Below are positions 25,574 through 33,651 of a stretch of DNA of 34,868 bases, in pieces (the first letter of the stretch is position 1; the number at the start of each line of letters is the position of its first letter). Under the pieces are notes generated by a model. It did not search any database. It worked only from the letters and a program-made list of their open reading frames with translations, and was not told where the DNA came from. Source of the stretch: an uncultured Gammaproteobacteria bacterium (GTDB taxonomy: Bacteria > Pseudomonadota > Gammaproteobacteria > Arenicellales > JAANXG01); contig CAMYMN010000066.1 in NCBI GenBank assembly GCA_947259395.1, positions 1 to 34,868 of the forward strand, given 5' to 3'. The translations under genes were made by a program, and so were the position numbers.

Positions 25574-25590
25574 TCCCCGCTTTGCGGGGA
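25574..25590. repeat. GC-rich 7-bp hairpin within dispersed repeat
   Basis: TCCCCGC-TTT-GCGGGGA forms a perfect stem with a three-base loop, embedded in the repeat-like stretch 25530-25625. It could also end transcription from the metallo-hydrolase gene 126 bases upstream, but no U-tract follows directly. Confidence 0.5.
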
Positions 25591-25772
25591 CAAGCGCAGT
25601 AAAGGATCTTTACCGTGAAAGAGATGCCGTGCTCGTGCTAAACACCGTCGCGGTCAATCACGGTGAGATTCTTCGCAACGCTCATAATGACAGCAACGGA
25701 TGACAGCATCGGATCACAACGAAGAACAATGAGTCGGATTTCTCGCTGCACTAAGCAGCAGCTCGTTCCGGA

Positions 25773-25812
25773 AAAAATAGGGGCCTGAGTGTAGACTCCG
25801 ACCCCTATTTTT
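25773..25812. terminator. Strong bidirectional hairpin after the parvulin gene (terminator or REP-like)
   Basis: An 11-bp perfect stem AAAAATAGGGG / CCCCTATTTTT, a 3x3 internal loop, a further GAGT/ACTC stem and a GTAG loop. A-rich and T-rich ends on both sides allow termination on both strands. It lies seven bases past the stop of the minus-strand parvulin gene. The AAATAGGGG core also resembles dispersed REP-like sequences of gammaproteobacteria. Confidence 0.65.
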
Positions 25813-25819
25813 ATGCGAT

Positions 25820-26101
25820 CTAATCGGTGCGGCTGGTTATCTCGATAAGGTGGTAGCCGAACTGGGTCTTCACCGGACCGTGGACCTTGCCGACCTCGGC
25901 ATTGAATACCACTTCATCAAACTCCCTGACCATTTGACCCTGGCCGAATTCTCCCAAGTCCCCGCCTTGTTTGCCGGAAGGGCACTGGGAATGGTCTTTT
26001 GCCAAACTCGCAAAATCCGAGCCGGCTTCTATCTGATTCTTCAGGTCTTCACACGCTTGCTCAGTTGTCACCAGGATATGGCGGGCACGGGCTGTAGACA
26101 T
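25820..26101 (-). CDS. PpiC-type parvulin peptidyl-prolyl isomerase
   Basis: A 93-residue single-domain parvulin that catalyses cis-trans isomerisation of peptidyl-proline bonds. It shows ARHILVTTEQACEDLKNQIEAGSDFASLAKDHSQCPSGKQGGDLGEFGQGQMV followed by GPVKTQFGYHLIEI, containing the parvulin histidines (H8 in ARHIL, H85-region in GYHLIEI) and the conserved cysteine region CPSG. No signal peptide, so it is cytoplasmic like E. coli PpiC. A GAGGAGA ribosome binding site precedes ATG 26101, and a long hairpin follows the stop. It appears monocistronic. Confidence 0.93.
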   Translation of the reverse strand: MSTARARHILVTTEQACEDLKNQIEAGSDFASLAKDHSQCPSGKQGGDLGEFGQGQMVREFDEVVFNAEVGKVHGPVKTQFGYHLIEITSRTD

Positions 26102-26213
26102 TATGTTCTCCTCTAGGGGATTGCCATAAGGGATTTAGAGGCGACAACATTAGCTCGATTTGTGCCGCCGGCGGTGGGTTTGCTGGTTGCGGCCGAGCAT
26201 AACACAACGCCGT

Positions 26214-26894
26214 TTATCCCAGCCAGGCAAGCGCGTTGGCGACAGCGTCTTTTCCGTTTTGATTGAGGATATGCTCATGGGAGACAATGACTCGCTCAAA
26301 ATCCCAATTCCGGATCCGGTTCCTCGAGGCGCGCGCCTTATTTCTGTCCTTGACCATGAATCTTATGGTCCTTGACATACTCAGTGCGCGATAGCCACCG
26401 AGCATGCGCACCAAGACTCGCGTGACCGCAGCGGCATCTTCCTTAAAATACAAACACAAATCCGTCAATATCAACGTCTTACTCTTACGGTGTAGCCACA
26501 CTACCTCATTCAACATTGGCATACCTTCAAATAAAAGCTGGTCCAAGTCCCCATCCCACTCGGGCTCGGGCTCATTAGAAAGGATCCGGGTGTAGCGGAG
26601 TGTGGGGAGCTTTTTCGGCAACCCGGGCGCCACGAACAGCGATGCCTGCGGATAGTGGGCCTTGAATTCGTCGATGAAGAGATGGTGAAAGCGATTCGGT
26701 GCGCACACATAGGCCACGTCACCAAGTTCATACAAGGCCTGACGCAGTGCCGGCCCGAGCCCGATCGGCGAGTGTATCCACAGTTTGCCATCCGTTAAAC
26801 GGACGACACTCATACGTGTCTTCATGCTGATTCCGGCGAAACTCACCGGCGCCTGGGCATGCCAAATCTGATCGGGAACCAACTCAACGAGCAT
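26214..26894 (-). CDS. DUF4336 protein (metallo-beta-lactamase-like fold)
   Basis: A 226-residue protein of the DUF4336 family. Recognisable features are the N-terminal RMSVVRLTDGKLWIHSPIGLGP, then VAYVCAPNRFHHLFIDEFKAHYPQASLFVAPGLPKK, and LILTDLCLYFKE, together resembling a degenerate metallo-beta-lactamase fold. The full HxHxDH metal motif is not present. Members occur in plants and bacteria without assigned function. The start has only a GAG-type ribosome binding site. The gene stands alone, upstream of the parvulin gene on the same strand with a 112-base gap. Confidence 0.75.
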   Translation of the reverse strand: MLVELVPDQIWHAQAPVSFAGISMKTRMSVVRLTDGKLWIHSPIGLGPALRQALYELGDVAYVCAPNRFHHLFIDEFKAHYPQASLFVAPGLPKKLPTLRYTRILSNEPEPEWDGDLDQLLFEGMPMLNEVVWLHRKSKTLILTDLCLYFKEDAAAVTRVLVRMLGGYRALSMSRTIRFMVKDRNKARASRNRIRNWDFERVIVSHEHILNQNGKDAVANALAWLG

Positions 26895-27026
26895 GCAAAG
26901 ATCTCAACGCGTAATCGAATAAACGAATCACATAAAAAAACGCAACGTAAGTAAGCGGACGCTGGCAAAACAATTCGCGAGTGCGATCACGGACTCTGGC
27001 CCTGATTGTTCATTGCAGTATCTTAG

Positions 27027-28532
27027 CTAGCGCATCACGAATGGATTTGGAACCTCGGTGGCCGTAGATATCCACACACTCTTGACCTGCATGTAATCTT
27101 TGATCATATCCTGGCCGTTTTCGCGTCCCAGACCGCTGCGCTTGTATCCCCCAAACGGCGACATATAGCTCACCGCACGGTAGGTGTTGACCCACACGGT
27201 GCCCGCTTGCAAGCGGTCTGCCATCGTGATGGCGCGGCGGACGTTCTGGGTCCAGACGCCGGCCGCCAGCCCGTAGATTACATCGTTGGCGATCGCTACC
27301 GCTTCGTCTTCGTCGGTAAATGGAATGACCGAAAGCACCGGACCGAAGACCTCTTCCTGGGCGATACGCATGGCATTGCTTACGCCAGTGAACACGGTCG
27401 GTTCGACGAACCAACCTTCCCCACACTCCGGCCGCTCGGCTTTGGCGCCGCCGAGTCGGGTTTGCACGCCTTCACCTTTGGCGATGTCGATATAGTCGAG
27501 CACCTTACGGTACTGTGGTTTGTTGGTCACCGGACCGACTTGGGTGTCGAAGCTCATCGGATCTCCCATCTTCGCGGTCTTGGCAAACGCTACGAGCTTG
27601 TCGACGAATTCATCGTGGATATTCTTTTGCACCAGCAACCGCGAACCAGCGATACAGGTCTGTCCGGTGGCGGCAAAAATCCCAGAGATCGCCCCCTTGA
27701 CTGCATTATCCATATCCGCGTCGTCGAACACGATGTTGGGAGACTTGCCGCCTAGTTCCAAACCCACGCGCTTGAGCCCGCGGGCGGCGGTCTCGTAAAT
27801 CATCTGACCGGTCTTTTCCGATCCGGTAAATGCGATCTTGGCGACCAGTGGATGCTCGACCAACGGCGCGCCGGCGTCGGGGCCAAAACCGGTGACCACG
27901 TTGACGACCCCCGGGGGAAAACCAGCTTGTTCGAACACCCGCATGAACTCGAGCAAAGAGGCCGAGGTGTATTCCGATGGTTTCAAAACCACAGTGTTAC
28001 CCGCAGCAAGCGCCGGAGCGAGCTTCCATGCGGTCAACAATAGCGGCGAATTCCACGGCACGATTGCCCCGACCACACCCAATGGTTCGTAGCGCGTGTA
28101 ATTGAAATTATCGGGCTTGTCGATCGGAATCACACTGCTCTCGATCTTGTCCGCCAGCCCGCCATAATAGTAGTACCACTGCGGTACATAGTTGAGCTGG
28201 GCCGACATCTCGGCGATCAACTTGCCGTTGTCACGCACCTCAATTTCGGCAAGATGCTTGGCATGCGACGTCAATAGATCGCCGAGTTTGCGCAACAATG
28301 CGCCGCGCTGCGAGGCAGTAAGTTTCGGCCACTCACCGCTGACAAACGCCCGGTGCGCCGCCTGCACCGCCCGGTCCACGTCGTCTTTTCCTCCTTTGGG
28401 GATCAGCGCCCACGGCTTTCCGGTAAACGGATTGTCGCTTTCAAAATGGTCTCCCGAGGCGGACTCAATCCATTGCCCGTCGATGTACATCTTGTATTGT
28501 TCGAGAGGTTGTGACTGTGCTTGTACCTGCAT
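27027..28532 (-). CDS. NAD(P)-dependent aldehyde dehydrogenase
   Basis: A 501-residue ALDH-superfamily enzyme that oxidises an aldehyde to its carboxylate. Catalytic C293 lies in FAATGQTCIAGSR, general base E259 in GLELGGKSPN, and oxyanion N161 in VPWNSPLLL. The cofactor loop is FTGSEKTGQ. ATG 28532 is preferred over an adjacent GTG at 28535; GGAG lies about ten bases upstream. It is the last gene of a minus-strand operon after the TPP-dependent decarboxylase beta subunit (38-base gap). Its natural substrate is likely the aldehyde released by that decarboxylase. It resembles the broad betaine-/carnitine-/vanillin-type ALDHs, so substrate cannot be fixed from sequence. Confidence 0.92.
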   Translation of the reverse strand: MQVQAQSQPLEQYKMYIDGQWIESASGDHFESDNPFTGKPWALIPKGGKDDVDRAVQAAHRAFVSGEWPKLTASQRGALLRKLGDLLTSHAKHLAEIEVRDNGKLIAEMSAQLNYVPQWYYYYGGLADKIESSVIPIDKPDNFNYTRYEPLGVVGAIVPWNSPLLLTAWKLAPALAAGNTVVLKPSEYTSASLLEFMRVFEQAGFPPGVVNVVTGFGPDAGAPLVEHPLVAKIAFTGSEKTGQMIYETAARGLKRVGLELGGKSPNIVFDDADMDNAVKGAISGIFAATGQTCIAGSRLLVQKNIHDEFVDKLVAFAKTAKMGDPMSFDTQVGPVTNKPQYRKVLDYIDIAKGEGVQTRLGGAKAERPECGEGWFVEPTVFTGVSNAMRIAQEEVFGPVLSVIPFTDEDEAVAIANDVIYGLAAGVWTQNVRRAITMADRLQAGTVWVNTYRAVSYMSPFGGYKRSGLGRENGQDMIKDYMQVKSVWISTATEVPNPFVMR

Positions 28533-28570
28533 CACTCTGTTTCTCCACTATAGTATCTTTGATAATCGAT

Positions 28571-29170
28571 CTATTCGCTTGCCCCGTCGCCGAGTACCGC
28601 GCCGCGAAATCGGTCTCGTAGATAGGGACCATCCCGGGGTGGAAGCACCGTGGGCGCCACGGTTGCCTCAACCTTGACCACTGCAAACACCGGACCGCAA
28701 GCTTCATATAACAACGAAACGGTTTCCTCGAGTTCACCTCGGCTATAAATGGTGCGGCTCGTCGGGAAACCGGCCGCCGCCGCCAACCCAGCGAGATCCA
28801 CTCCGTGGTGCGTATGGGTCTTTTGCATACCGGTCTCCCCGTACGACTCGTTGTCAATCACCACAACACTCAGGTTACCGGGTCGTTGTACGGCAATCGT
28901 CGCCAGTCCACCGAGGCCCATGAGCATCTCCCCGTCACCGGTAATTACCAGTACTCGTCGATGCGGCTGCGCCAGTGCCACACCGAGGCCCAGCAACGCC
29001 GCGCCACCCATCGCCCCCCACAGATAGAAATTGCGGGGATAGTCTCCCACCGCGGCGGCATCCCAGGTGGTACTGCCCAGACCGGTTATCAACAGCGCGT
29101 CGCCACGATCCTCCAGGATGCGCGCAACCGCCTCACGGCGATCGAGTGTGATCTCGTCCTGTGGTGTCAC
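28571..29170 (-). CDS. TPP-dependent 2-oxoacid decarboxylase beta subunit (ComE / sulfopyruvate or phosphonopyruvate decarboxylase-like)
   Basis: A 199-residue protein holding the TPP pyrophosphate-binding domain. The Mg/TPP motif is GDGE at 78-81 with N107 about 27 residues later (VVVIDNESYGETG). The following MQKTHTHHGVDLAGLAAAAGF resembles sulfopyruvate and phosphonopyruvate decarboxylases. GTG 29170 overlaps the alpha-subunit stop as GTGA, showing tight coupling; the longer open frame upstream is antisense to the alpha gene and has no similarity. The alpha and beta subunits together should decarboxylate a 2-oxoacid to an aldehyde. Most enzymes of this kind are single chains in bacteria; the split form resembles archaeal ComDE. 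Substrate unknown. Confidence 0.87.
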   Translation of the reverse strand: MTPQDEITLDRREAVARILEDRGDALLITGLGSTTWDAAAVGDYPRNFYLWGAMGGAALLGLGVALAQPHRRVLVITGDGEMLMGLGGLATIAVQRPGNLSVVVIDNESYGETGMQKTHTHHGVDLAGLAAAAGFPTSRTIYSRGELEETVSLLYEACGPVFAVVKVEATVAPTVLPPRDGPYLRDRFRGAVLGDGASE

Positions 29171-29700
29171 TTTTGCCAGTTCTTGAAACCTATAATCTGT
29201 TGTGAGATGAGCACCGCGACCGCTCGATTGGCAGCAAACGCCAGCTGGGCCGCTGCGTTCACCGCCCCCATGAGTTGCTCGGTGGTATCGGGTCGATAAA
29301 CGATCACGCCCATATCTCGTAACAGTCCGCCTGTTGCCTGACCCATCGGAACCTGCCAGGGGTTGAACTCGCCCCATTCACCACGCATGGCGATCAATGT
29401 CAGAAATGGAATGCGGCATTCTTGGATCATCGCCAACATATTGATGCAGTTTCCCACACCGCTGGATTGCATCAGCAACACGCCACGCTCACCGCCAAGC
29501 CAGGCACCGGCGAGCAAGGCCACGCCTTCTTCCTCAGTCGTCAACGACACCGCTCGCATGTGACTGTCTGACTGGCAAAGCTCGATTATTCGCGCATGCC
29601 CCGCATCGGGCACATAGGCCACTTGTCGGATCCCCATGTTCTGCAACACAGAAAACACTTCATCGGACCATCCGCTTTCCTTATTCATGAGACTGGGCAT
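29167..29700 (-). CDS. TPP-dependent 2-oxoacid decarboxylase alpha subunit (ComD-like)
   Basis: A 177-residue protein with the pyrimidine-binding (PYR) domain of TPP enzymes. A Glu of TTEEEGVALLAGAWLGG should activate the cofactor, and QSSGVGNCINML follows in typical sulfopyruvate/phosphonopyruvate decarboxylase style. RGEWGEFNPWQVPMGQAT resembles the substrate-side loop of these enzymes. ATG 29700 lies six bases after the stop of the DenD-like gene; an alternative ATG is at 29688. The beta subunit gene overlaps by four bases. Both chains are needed for activity because the TPP site sits at the interface. Alternative identities are acetolactate-synthase-like fragments, which is less likely given the full conserved ends. 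Confidence 0.85.
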   Translation of the reverse strand: MPSLMNKESGWSDEVFSVLQNMGIRQVAYVPDAGHARIIELCQSDSHMRAVSLTTEEEGVALLAGAWLGGERGVLLMQSSGVGNCINMLAMIQECRIPFLTLIAMRGEWGEFNPWQVPMGQATGGLLRDMGVIVYRPDTTEQLMGAVNAAAQLAFAANRAVAVLISQQIIGFKNWQK

Positions 29701-29706
29701 TTGTTA

Positions 29707-30711
29707 TCATAACCGCTGCACACCATCTTCTGTTTCTTGCAATTCATCTTCGATAAATGCATGGATGATCTCATGAATGGAGTTATCTGCCTGAAACCCC
29801 ATATTCAGCGCGCGTTCCGGATCAAACCGGGCCGGCCAACCGTGCACGATCTGTTCGATAAACCGGTCGGGTTGAAAGCGAATACGATCGGTAATTGCTT
29901 CACCGGCGATTTCACGAAGTGCATCCACCAATTCGCTCACCGTGACTGTGATCCCCGGTAAACACACCGAGCGATTTGTACCCCACTCGGCTACTGGCAG
30001 GTCGGCGGCATGTACCAGTGCTTCAACGGTACGTCGCGGTGACAGTACATACATCGCAGTATCGTAACCAACCGGGCAGATGTACTCTTCGCCCTGCAAT
30101 GGCTCGCGAATCACCGCACTAGCAAAACTGGATGCGGCCTTGTTTGGCCTACCCGGGCGTACGATGACAGTCGGCAGCCGCAGGCACCGTCCATCAATAA
30201 AGCCCTTTCTACTGTAGTCACTTATTAACAATTCTCCGATGCCTTTTTGGGTCCCATAAGAAGTCTGTGGCGTCAACGGCGTATCGTCACCGATCACATC
30301 AGGTAACTCACCGCCGTAGGCCGCGACCGAACTCGTAAATACCAACCTGGGTTGCTCGGCACGATGTCGGCACGCTTCTAATAATCTATGCGTGCTCCAT
30401 AAATTTACCTGCATTCCGAGATCGAAATCCTGTTCACATTCGCCGCTAACCGCCGCGCCCAGATGAAACACGAGCCCCACCTTCGGCGTGATCAACGGCG
30501 TAAACGTATCTGGAAGCGTAAAATCAGCTTGCACGAACCGTACTCGCGGATCGTCAGGGAATGGGTCGGCCGGAGGCGCTACATCAACCACAATAAGATT
30601 ATCGATATCGGCCGTAGAAACGCCGTGAATAGTTACTGTGCCTCGTTCTAACAGGGTTACGACGACCCGTTGTCCGATGAAGCCGCTGCCGCCGGTCACA
30701 AGAATGTCCAT
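29707..30711 (-). CDS. DenD-like NAD-dependent epimerase/dehydrogenase
   Basis: A 334-residue extended SDR resembling D-erythronate dehydrogenase (DenD). NAD-binding motif GGSGFIG is at residues 7-13, and active-site YGTQK in TPQTSYGTQKGIGELLISDYSRKGF. The DenD-like stretch CLRLPTVIVRPGRPNKAASSFAS follows. ATG 30711 is chosen over an adjacent GTG, because GGAGG ends four bases upstream. The first gene of the operon, it precedes the split decarboxylase and aldehyde dehydrogenase. DenD oxidises the C2 hydroxyl of erythronate to a 2-oxo acid, which would supply a decarboxylase directly. UDP-sugar epimerase activity is a less likely alternative. Confidence 0.85.
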   Translation of the reverse strand: MDILVTGGSGFIGQRVVVTLLERGTVTIHGVSTADIDNLIVVDVAPPADPFPDDPRVRFVQADFTLPDTFTPLITPKVGLVFHLGAAVSGECEQDFDLGMQVNLWSTHRLLEACRHRAEQPRLVFTSSVAAYGGELPDVIGDDTPLTPQTSYGTQKGIGELLISDYSRKGFIDGRCLRLPTVIVRPGRPNKAASSFASAVIREPLQGEEYICPVGYDTAMYVLSPRRTVEALVHAADLPVAEWGTNRSVCLPGITVTVSELVDALREIAGEAITDRIRFQPDRFIEQIVHGWPARFDPERALNMGFQADNSIHEIIHAFIEDELQETEDGVQRL

Positions 30712-30876
30712 CACACCTCCGTTGGTTAGTAGAAATCGTAACTACAGCAATGAACACTGCTGGGTGAGAGACATTTGCCCTGCGAACCTAATTGCACCGA
30801 AGCGTTTGTTATTTCCTGGACGATCTTGAATTAGCGGCCGTTCCGATGGGCTCCGTTGTTGTCGCGCTAGCTGTTA

Positions 30877-31128
30877 TTATTGATCCAAACACTGGTCAGC
30901 GGCGTTCACGCGGTCGTCACCAGCCGCGAGTTTCGCGGAACCCGAAACCGTACCCGCCGCAACGGACTGATCTTCGGACTTCCGGCGTTGGTCAAGAAAC
31001 TCGTTCTGGTGTGGGCATTCCTTGATCTGGCAATGATGTGCGCGCGCACAATCTTCACATGTTGTATCCCGGAGCACGACTTCGCCACACACTTCGCATA
31101 ACAGTACGGGCGAATCAAAAGTAACCAT
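30877..31128 (-). CDS. Small cysteine-rich zinc-ribbon-like protein
   Basis: An 83-residue frame whose first 40 residues carry CxxC pairs (C11/C14, C24/C27) followed by C33, C38 and histidines H31, H32 and H40, suggesting one or two zinc sites. The C-terminal half is polar and alanine-rich with no family match. The start at 31128 has no strong ribosome binding site. Not assigned to any family; the regular CxxC spacing is the only support. It might regulate or be a structural adaptor. Confidence 0.45.
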   Translation of the reverse strand: MVTFDSPVLLCEVCGEVVLRDTTCEDCARAHHCQIKECPHQNEFLDQRRKSEDQSVAAGTVSGSAKLAAGDDRVNAADQCLDQ

Positions 31129-31321
31129 AATGACTTGTCAGCCTAGGGTTATAAAAAGTTTATCTGGGTAGGGGAGAGTTTTCATTGATCCCTGTCAAGG
31201 GGAAATCCTTTTACCATACCTTGCCCGACGAACACAAAACCGACACCTGATCACTACGGCTTTTCCAGTATCTCCGGTTCATCAATTTAGCAACAAGTTC
31301 ACAACCATGCTGACGCGCCGC

Positions 31322-31732
31322 TCATCTCGTCAGATCCGGTACGGTTGTTCTCTTGACAGGCGGTAGGTTGTGAACTCGTAAGAAGAGATTCTGAATCGCG
31401 TAGGCCTCGGCCTCAAAGTCGGCTTGATTCGCGAATCCGCTGCCGTATTGTCCCTCGTATTGCAAAAAGTGCACGAGTTCATGAACGAGGTGACTGCGGT
31501 CCCTATCATCCGTAGGATCGAAGTCATCGCGCAACCAAATTGTCCGGGTCTCGACGTCATACAATCCCATCAGACCCCGCTTGGCCCGCTCGGGGATGAT
31601 CCAAACCTCGCCCAAAAGCAGATAAGCTAATGCCTCGGGATCCGTCTTGACGACCTTGGGCGGTTCACCAAGATACTCGTATCCCGAATTGGCGTTAATC
31701 CATATTAACAGCGCGGCCGCAATATTCTTCAT
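31322..31732 (-). CDS. Zincin-like protein (HExxH), DUF6647-type
   Basis: A 136-residue protein whose C-terminal half contains HLVHELVHFLQYEGQYG with zinc-type HELVH (H84, E85, H88). FANQADFEAEAYAIQN follows and could supply a third ligand (E/D). The N-terminus (MKNIAAALLIWINANSG) is hydrophobic and may be a weak signal or anchor. It is much shorter than typical metalloproteases and resembles small DUF6647-like zincins of unknown role. A GTGAG-like ribosome binding site lies upstream of ATG 31732. No peptidase activity is proven. Confidence 0.6.
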   Translation of the reverse strand: MKNIAAALLIWINANSGYEYLGEPPKVVKTDPEALAYLLLGEVWIIPERAKRGLMGLYDVETRTIWLRDDFDPTDDRDRSHLVHELVHFLQYEGQYGSGFANQADFEAEAYAIQNLFLRVHNLPPVKRTTVPDLTR

Positions 31733-31927
31733 CCGTTATATCTCACCGCAGTTGGTCCCTCGATGGTACAGGATTCAATTGTTTGACCCCTTTCGTGGCG
31801 CAGCGTTCTGTACGAAATACGATTTTATGCAACGGCTTACGGATAATGCGTTACCTCTTAATTTTGCGGTTTGAGCATAGGGTTCATACTCTAAGACGCT
31901 CGATCCCTTCGCCATCATCCGGGATCC

Positions 31928-31999
31928 CTTGTGCTGCGCGAAGTCGCAGTACTTGTGCTGCGCGAAGTCGCAGTGCTTGTGCTGCGCGAAGTCGCAGTA
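31928..31999 (+). repeat. Three tandem 24-bp repeats
   Basis: Three near-identical units of CTTGTGCTGCGCGAAGTCGCAGTA start at 31928, 31952 and 31976 (unit 2 ends GTG, the other two GTA). The array is preceded by CGCCATCATCCGGGATC, which also lies beside the copy at 21420-21443. A degenerate core recurs near 25559. There are no spacers between units, so this is not a CRISPR array. Confidence 0.9.
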
Positions 32000-32016
32000 T
32001 TGGTGCAATGTACAAG

Positions 32017-33246
32017 CTAAGCGGAGTCGGGCCTGAGCCGTGGCAGCGGTTTCTCATTAATGGGCAGATGCACAACCGCCGCGGCCAAACCAAGAATAAT
32101 ACCTGCCCACCACATGCCGTCGTAAGAGCCGGTCTCGTCAAAGATACGACCACCCCACCACACACCGAGGAAACTTCCCAGCTGGTGGCTGAAAAATACA
32201 ATACCGAACAGCGTTGCCATGTAACGCACGCCGAACACCTGAGCGACAATACCGGTGGTAAGCGGGATCGTGGACAGCCATAGAATCCCCATGACCGCGG
32301 CAAAAAGGTAGATCGTGAGTTCCGTCTTGGGCATCAACAGCAGTGCCGTGATCGCGACCGCGCGTGAGAAATAAATGACACTCAACCCGAATTTCTTGCT
32401 CCAGCGTTGTCCCACCATACCGGATAGCAACGACCCAAAGATGTTGAATAGTCCCACCAACGCTATGGCATACGCGCCAATGTGAGGGTCAAGTCCGACG
32501 TCTTTGACATATGCGGGGAAATGCACGGTGATAAAAGCGACATGAAAGCCGCACACAAAAAATCCAACCGTCAGTAACACATAGCCGCGGTGTCCGACCG
32601 CTTCACGCACCGCCTCACCAATGGTCTGATCGCGATGCATTTCACCCGGAGTGGTCGGATCGTTGGGCAATGCCATCGCCAGCGGAATCATCACCAATGT
32701 GACGGCCGCCAGGATCAGCAGCGCATTGCTCCAACCGAATGCGGCAATGAATCCTTGGCTGACCGGCGAGAACACGACCTGCCCCGCCGAACCGGCGGCG
32801 GTACCCAGCCCTAAAACAAGTGAGCGTTTCTCTGCCCCCACCACCCGCACCATTGCCGCCAGCGCCAGGGAGAACGCGGTGAACGCAATCCCGATGCCGG
32901 TCAACAACCCGCCGGTAAGGTGCAACGCGAACCCGCTGTCGGCCAGGGTCATGCCCCAAATACCGAGCCCATACATCAACGCCCCGACTACGATCACCCC
33001 AACCGGCCCAAATCGATCCGCCAACGCGCCCGCAAACGGCAGGCCGATGCCCCACAGTAGATTTTGGATCGCCATGGCAAGCCCGAATGTTTCTCGACTC
33101 CAACCTTTTGCCACCGTCATCGGCTCGAGAAACAAGCCGAATATCGAACGAATTCCAAAACCGACCATGGCAATCAAACAACCAGCAATCAGCACGACAA
33201 CCGGGGTGCGCCAAGTCGAGGCAGCAGCAAGTGGGCGCGACGTCAT
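32017..33246 (-). CDS. MFS transporter, oxalate/formate or monocarboxylate type
   Basis: A 409-residue inner-membrane secondary transporter with about 12 hydrophobic segments in two halves, separated by a polar loop near residues 190-215 (PNDPTTPGEMHRDQTIGEAVREAVGHRGY). The MFS motif is present as GALADRFGPVGVIVVG. The first helices read VVVLIAGCLIAMVGFGIRSIFGLFLEPM, typical of the monocarboxylate/OFA-like branch, which moves organic acids with protons. It is a plausible importer for the acid oxidised by the neighbouring DenD-decarboxylase-ALDH operon, but lies 1.3 kb away with other genes between. The start is ATG 33246 next to a GAGAGG. Confidence 0.85.
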   Translation of the reverse strand: MTSRPLAAASTWRTPVVVLIAGCLIAMVGFGIRSIFGLFLEPMTVAKGWSRETFGLAMAIQNLLWGIGLPFAGALADRFGPVGVIVVGALMYGLGIWGMTLADSGFALHLTGGLLTGIGIAFTAFSLALAAMVRVVGAEKRSLVLGLGTAAGSAGQVVFSPVSQGFIAAFGWSNALLILAAVTLVMIPLAMALPNDPTTPGEMHRDQTIGEAVREAVGHRGYVLLTVGFFVCGFHVAFITVHFPAYVKDVGLDPHIGAYAIALVGLFNIFGSLLSGMVGQRWSKKFGLSVIYFSRAVAITALLLMPKTELTIYLFAAVMGILWLSTIPLTTGIVAQVFGVRYMATLFGIVFFSHQLGSFLGVWWGGRIFDETGSYDGMWWAGIILGLAAAVVHLPINEKPLPRLRPDSA

Positions 33247-33651
33247 CCTCTCGTATTACCGTTGAATGAGTTCGTGCGCACTAGCATTGAAATCACTTGT
33301 ATTCGGTGACGCTTCACTGCTTAATCCCGTGGTCGACAATCATCATTGCTGCTGCAATGGACATGCGGCGCGGATACGCCATCTGCATGTTAGCAAGCGC
33401 TCGAATCTTACCGGAAATTGCGTGCCAACCCCATTTGCCCGCGCAGTTGCGGCTCTGCAAACCACGCCCGCGAGCAACACACCGATCCAACATGGAAAAC
33501 CGCAGCGATCGAGGCTGCCACAGCATAGAACGATGCCTTTGCACCGCGTAAGCCGAGGAGCGTAGGATACGGCTGATAGATTACATCGCTATCACTCGTT
33601 CAGCGACCAAAAAAATACCTGCACAATATTCCAACCCGACCGACCTTTTGG
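33247..33651. other. Divergent intergenic region
   Basis: About 405 bases between the MFS gene (minus) and the hydroxyacid dehydrogenase gene (plus). No gene, repeat or clear promoter is recognised. Short open frames on both strands lack similarity. Confidence 0.4.

Larger units (their letters stand above)
25448..25819. other. Repeat-rich intergenic region
   Basis: It has a GTGCTGCGCGAAGT core at about 25559-25572 shared with the 24-bp repeats elsewhere, and a TCCCCGC-TTT-GCGGGGA hairpin at 25574-25590. TGCTGGTG-type direct repeats lie at about 25547-25567, and a long hairpin at 25773-25812 ends the region. No gene is supported. Confidence 0.55.

Noticed and set aside
29171..29377. N-terminal extension of the decarboxylase beta subunit
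   Set aside because: It is antisense-like overlap with the alpha gene in another frame; the GTGA overlap start at 29170 matches homologous domain limits.
31928..31999. CRISPR array
   Set aside because: Units abut each other without unique spacers and no cas gene is nearby.
31775..32008. Open frame with an eight-residue peptide repeat over the 24-bp array
   Set aside because: The repeat length is a multiple of three, so any frame stays open; no ribosome binding site or similarity supports expression.
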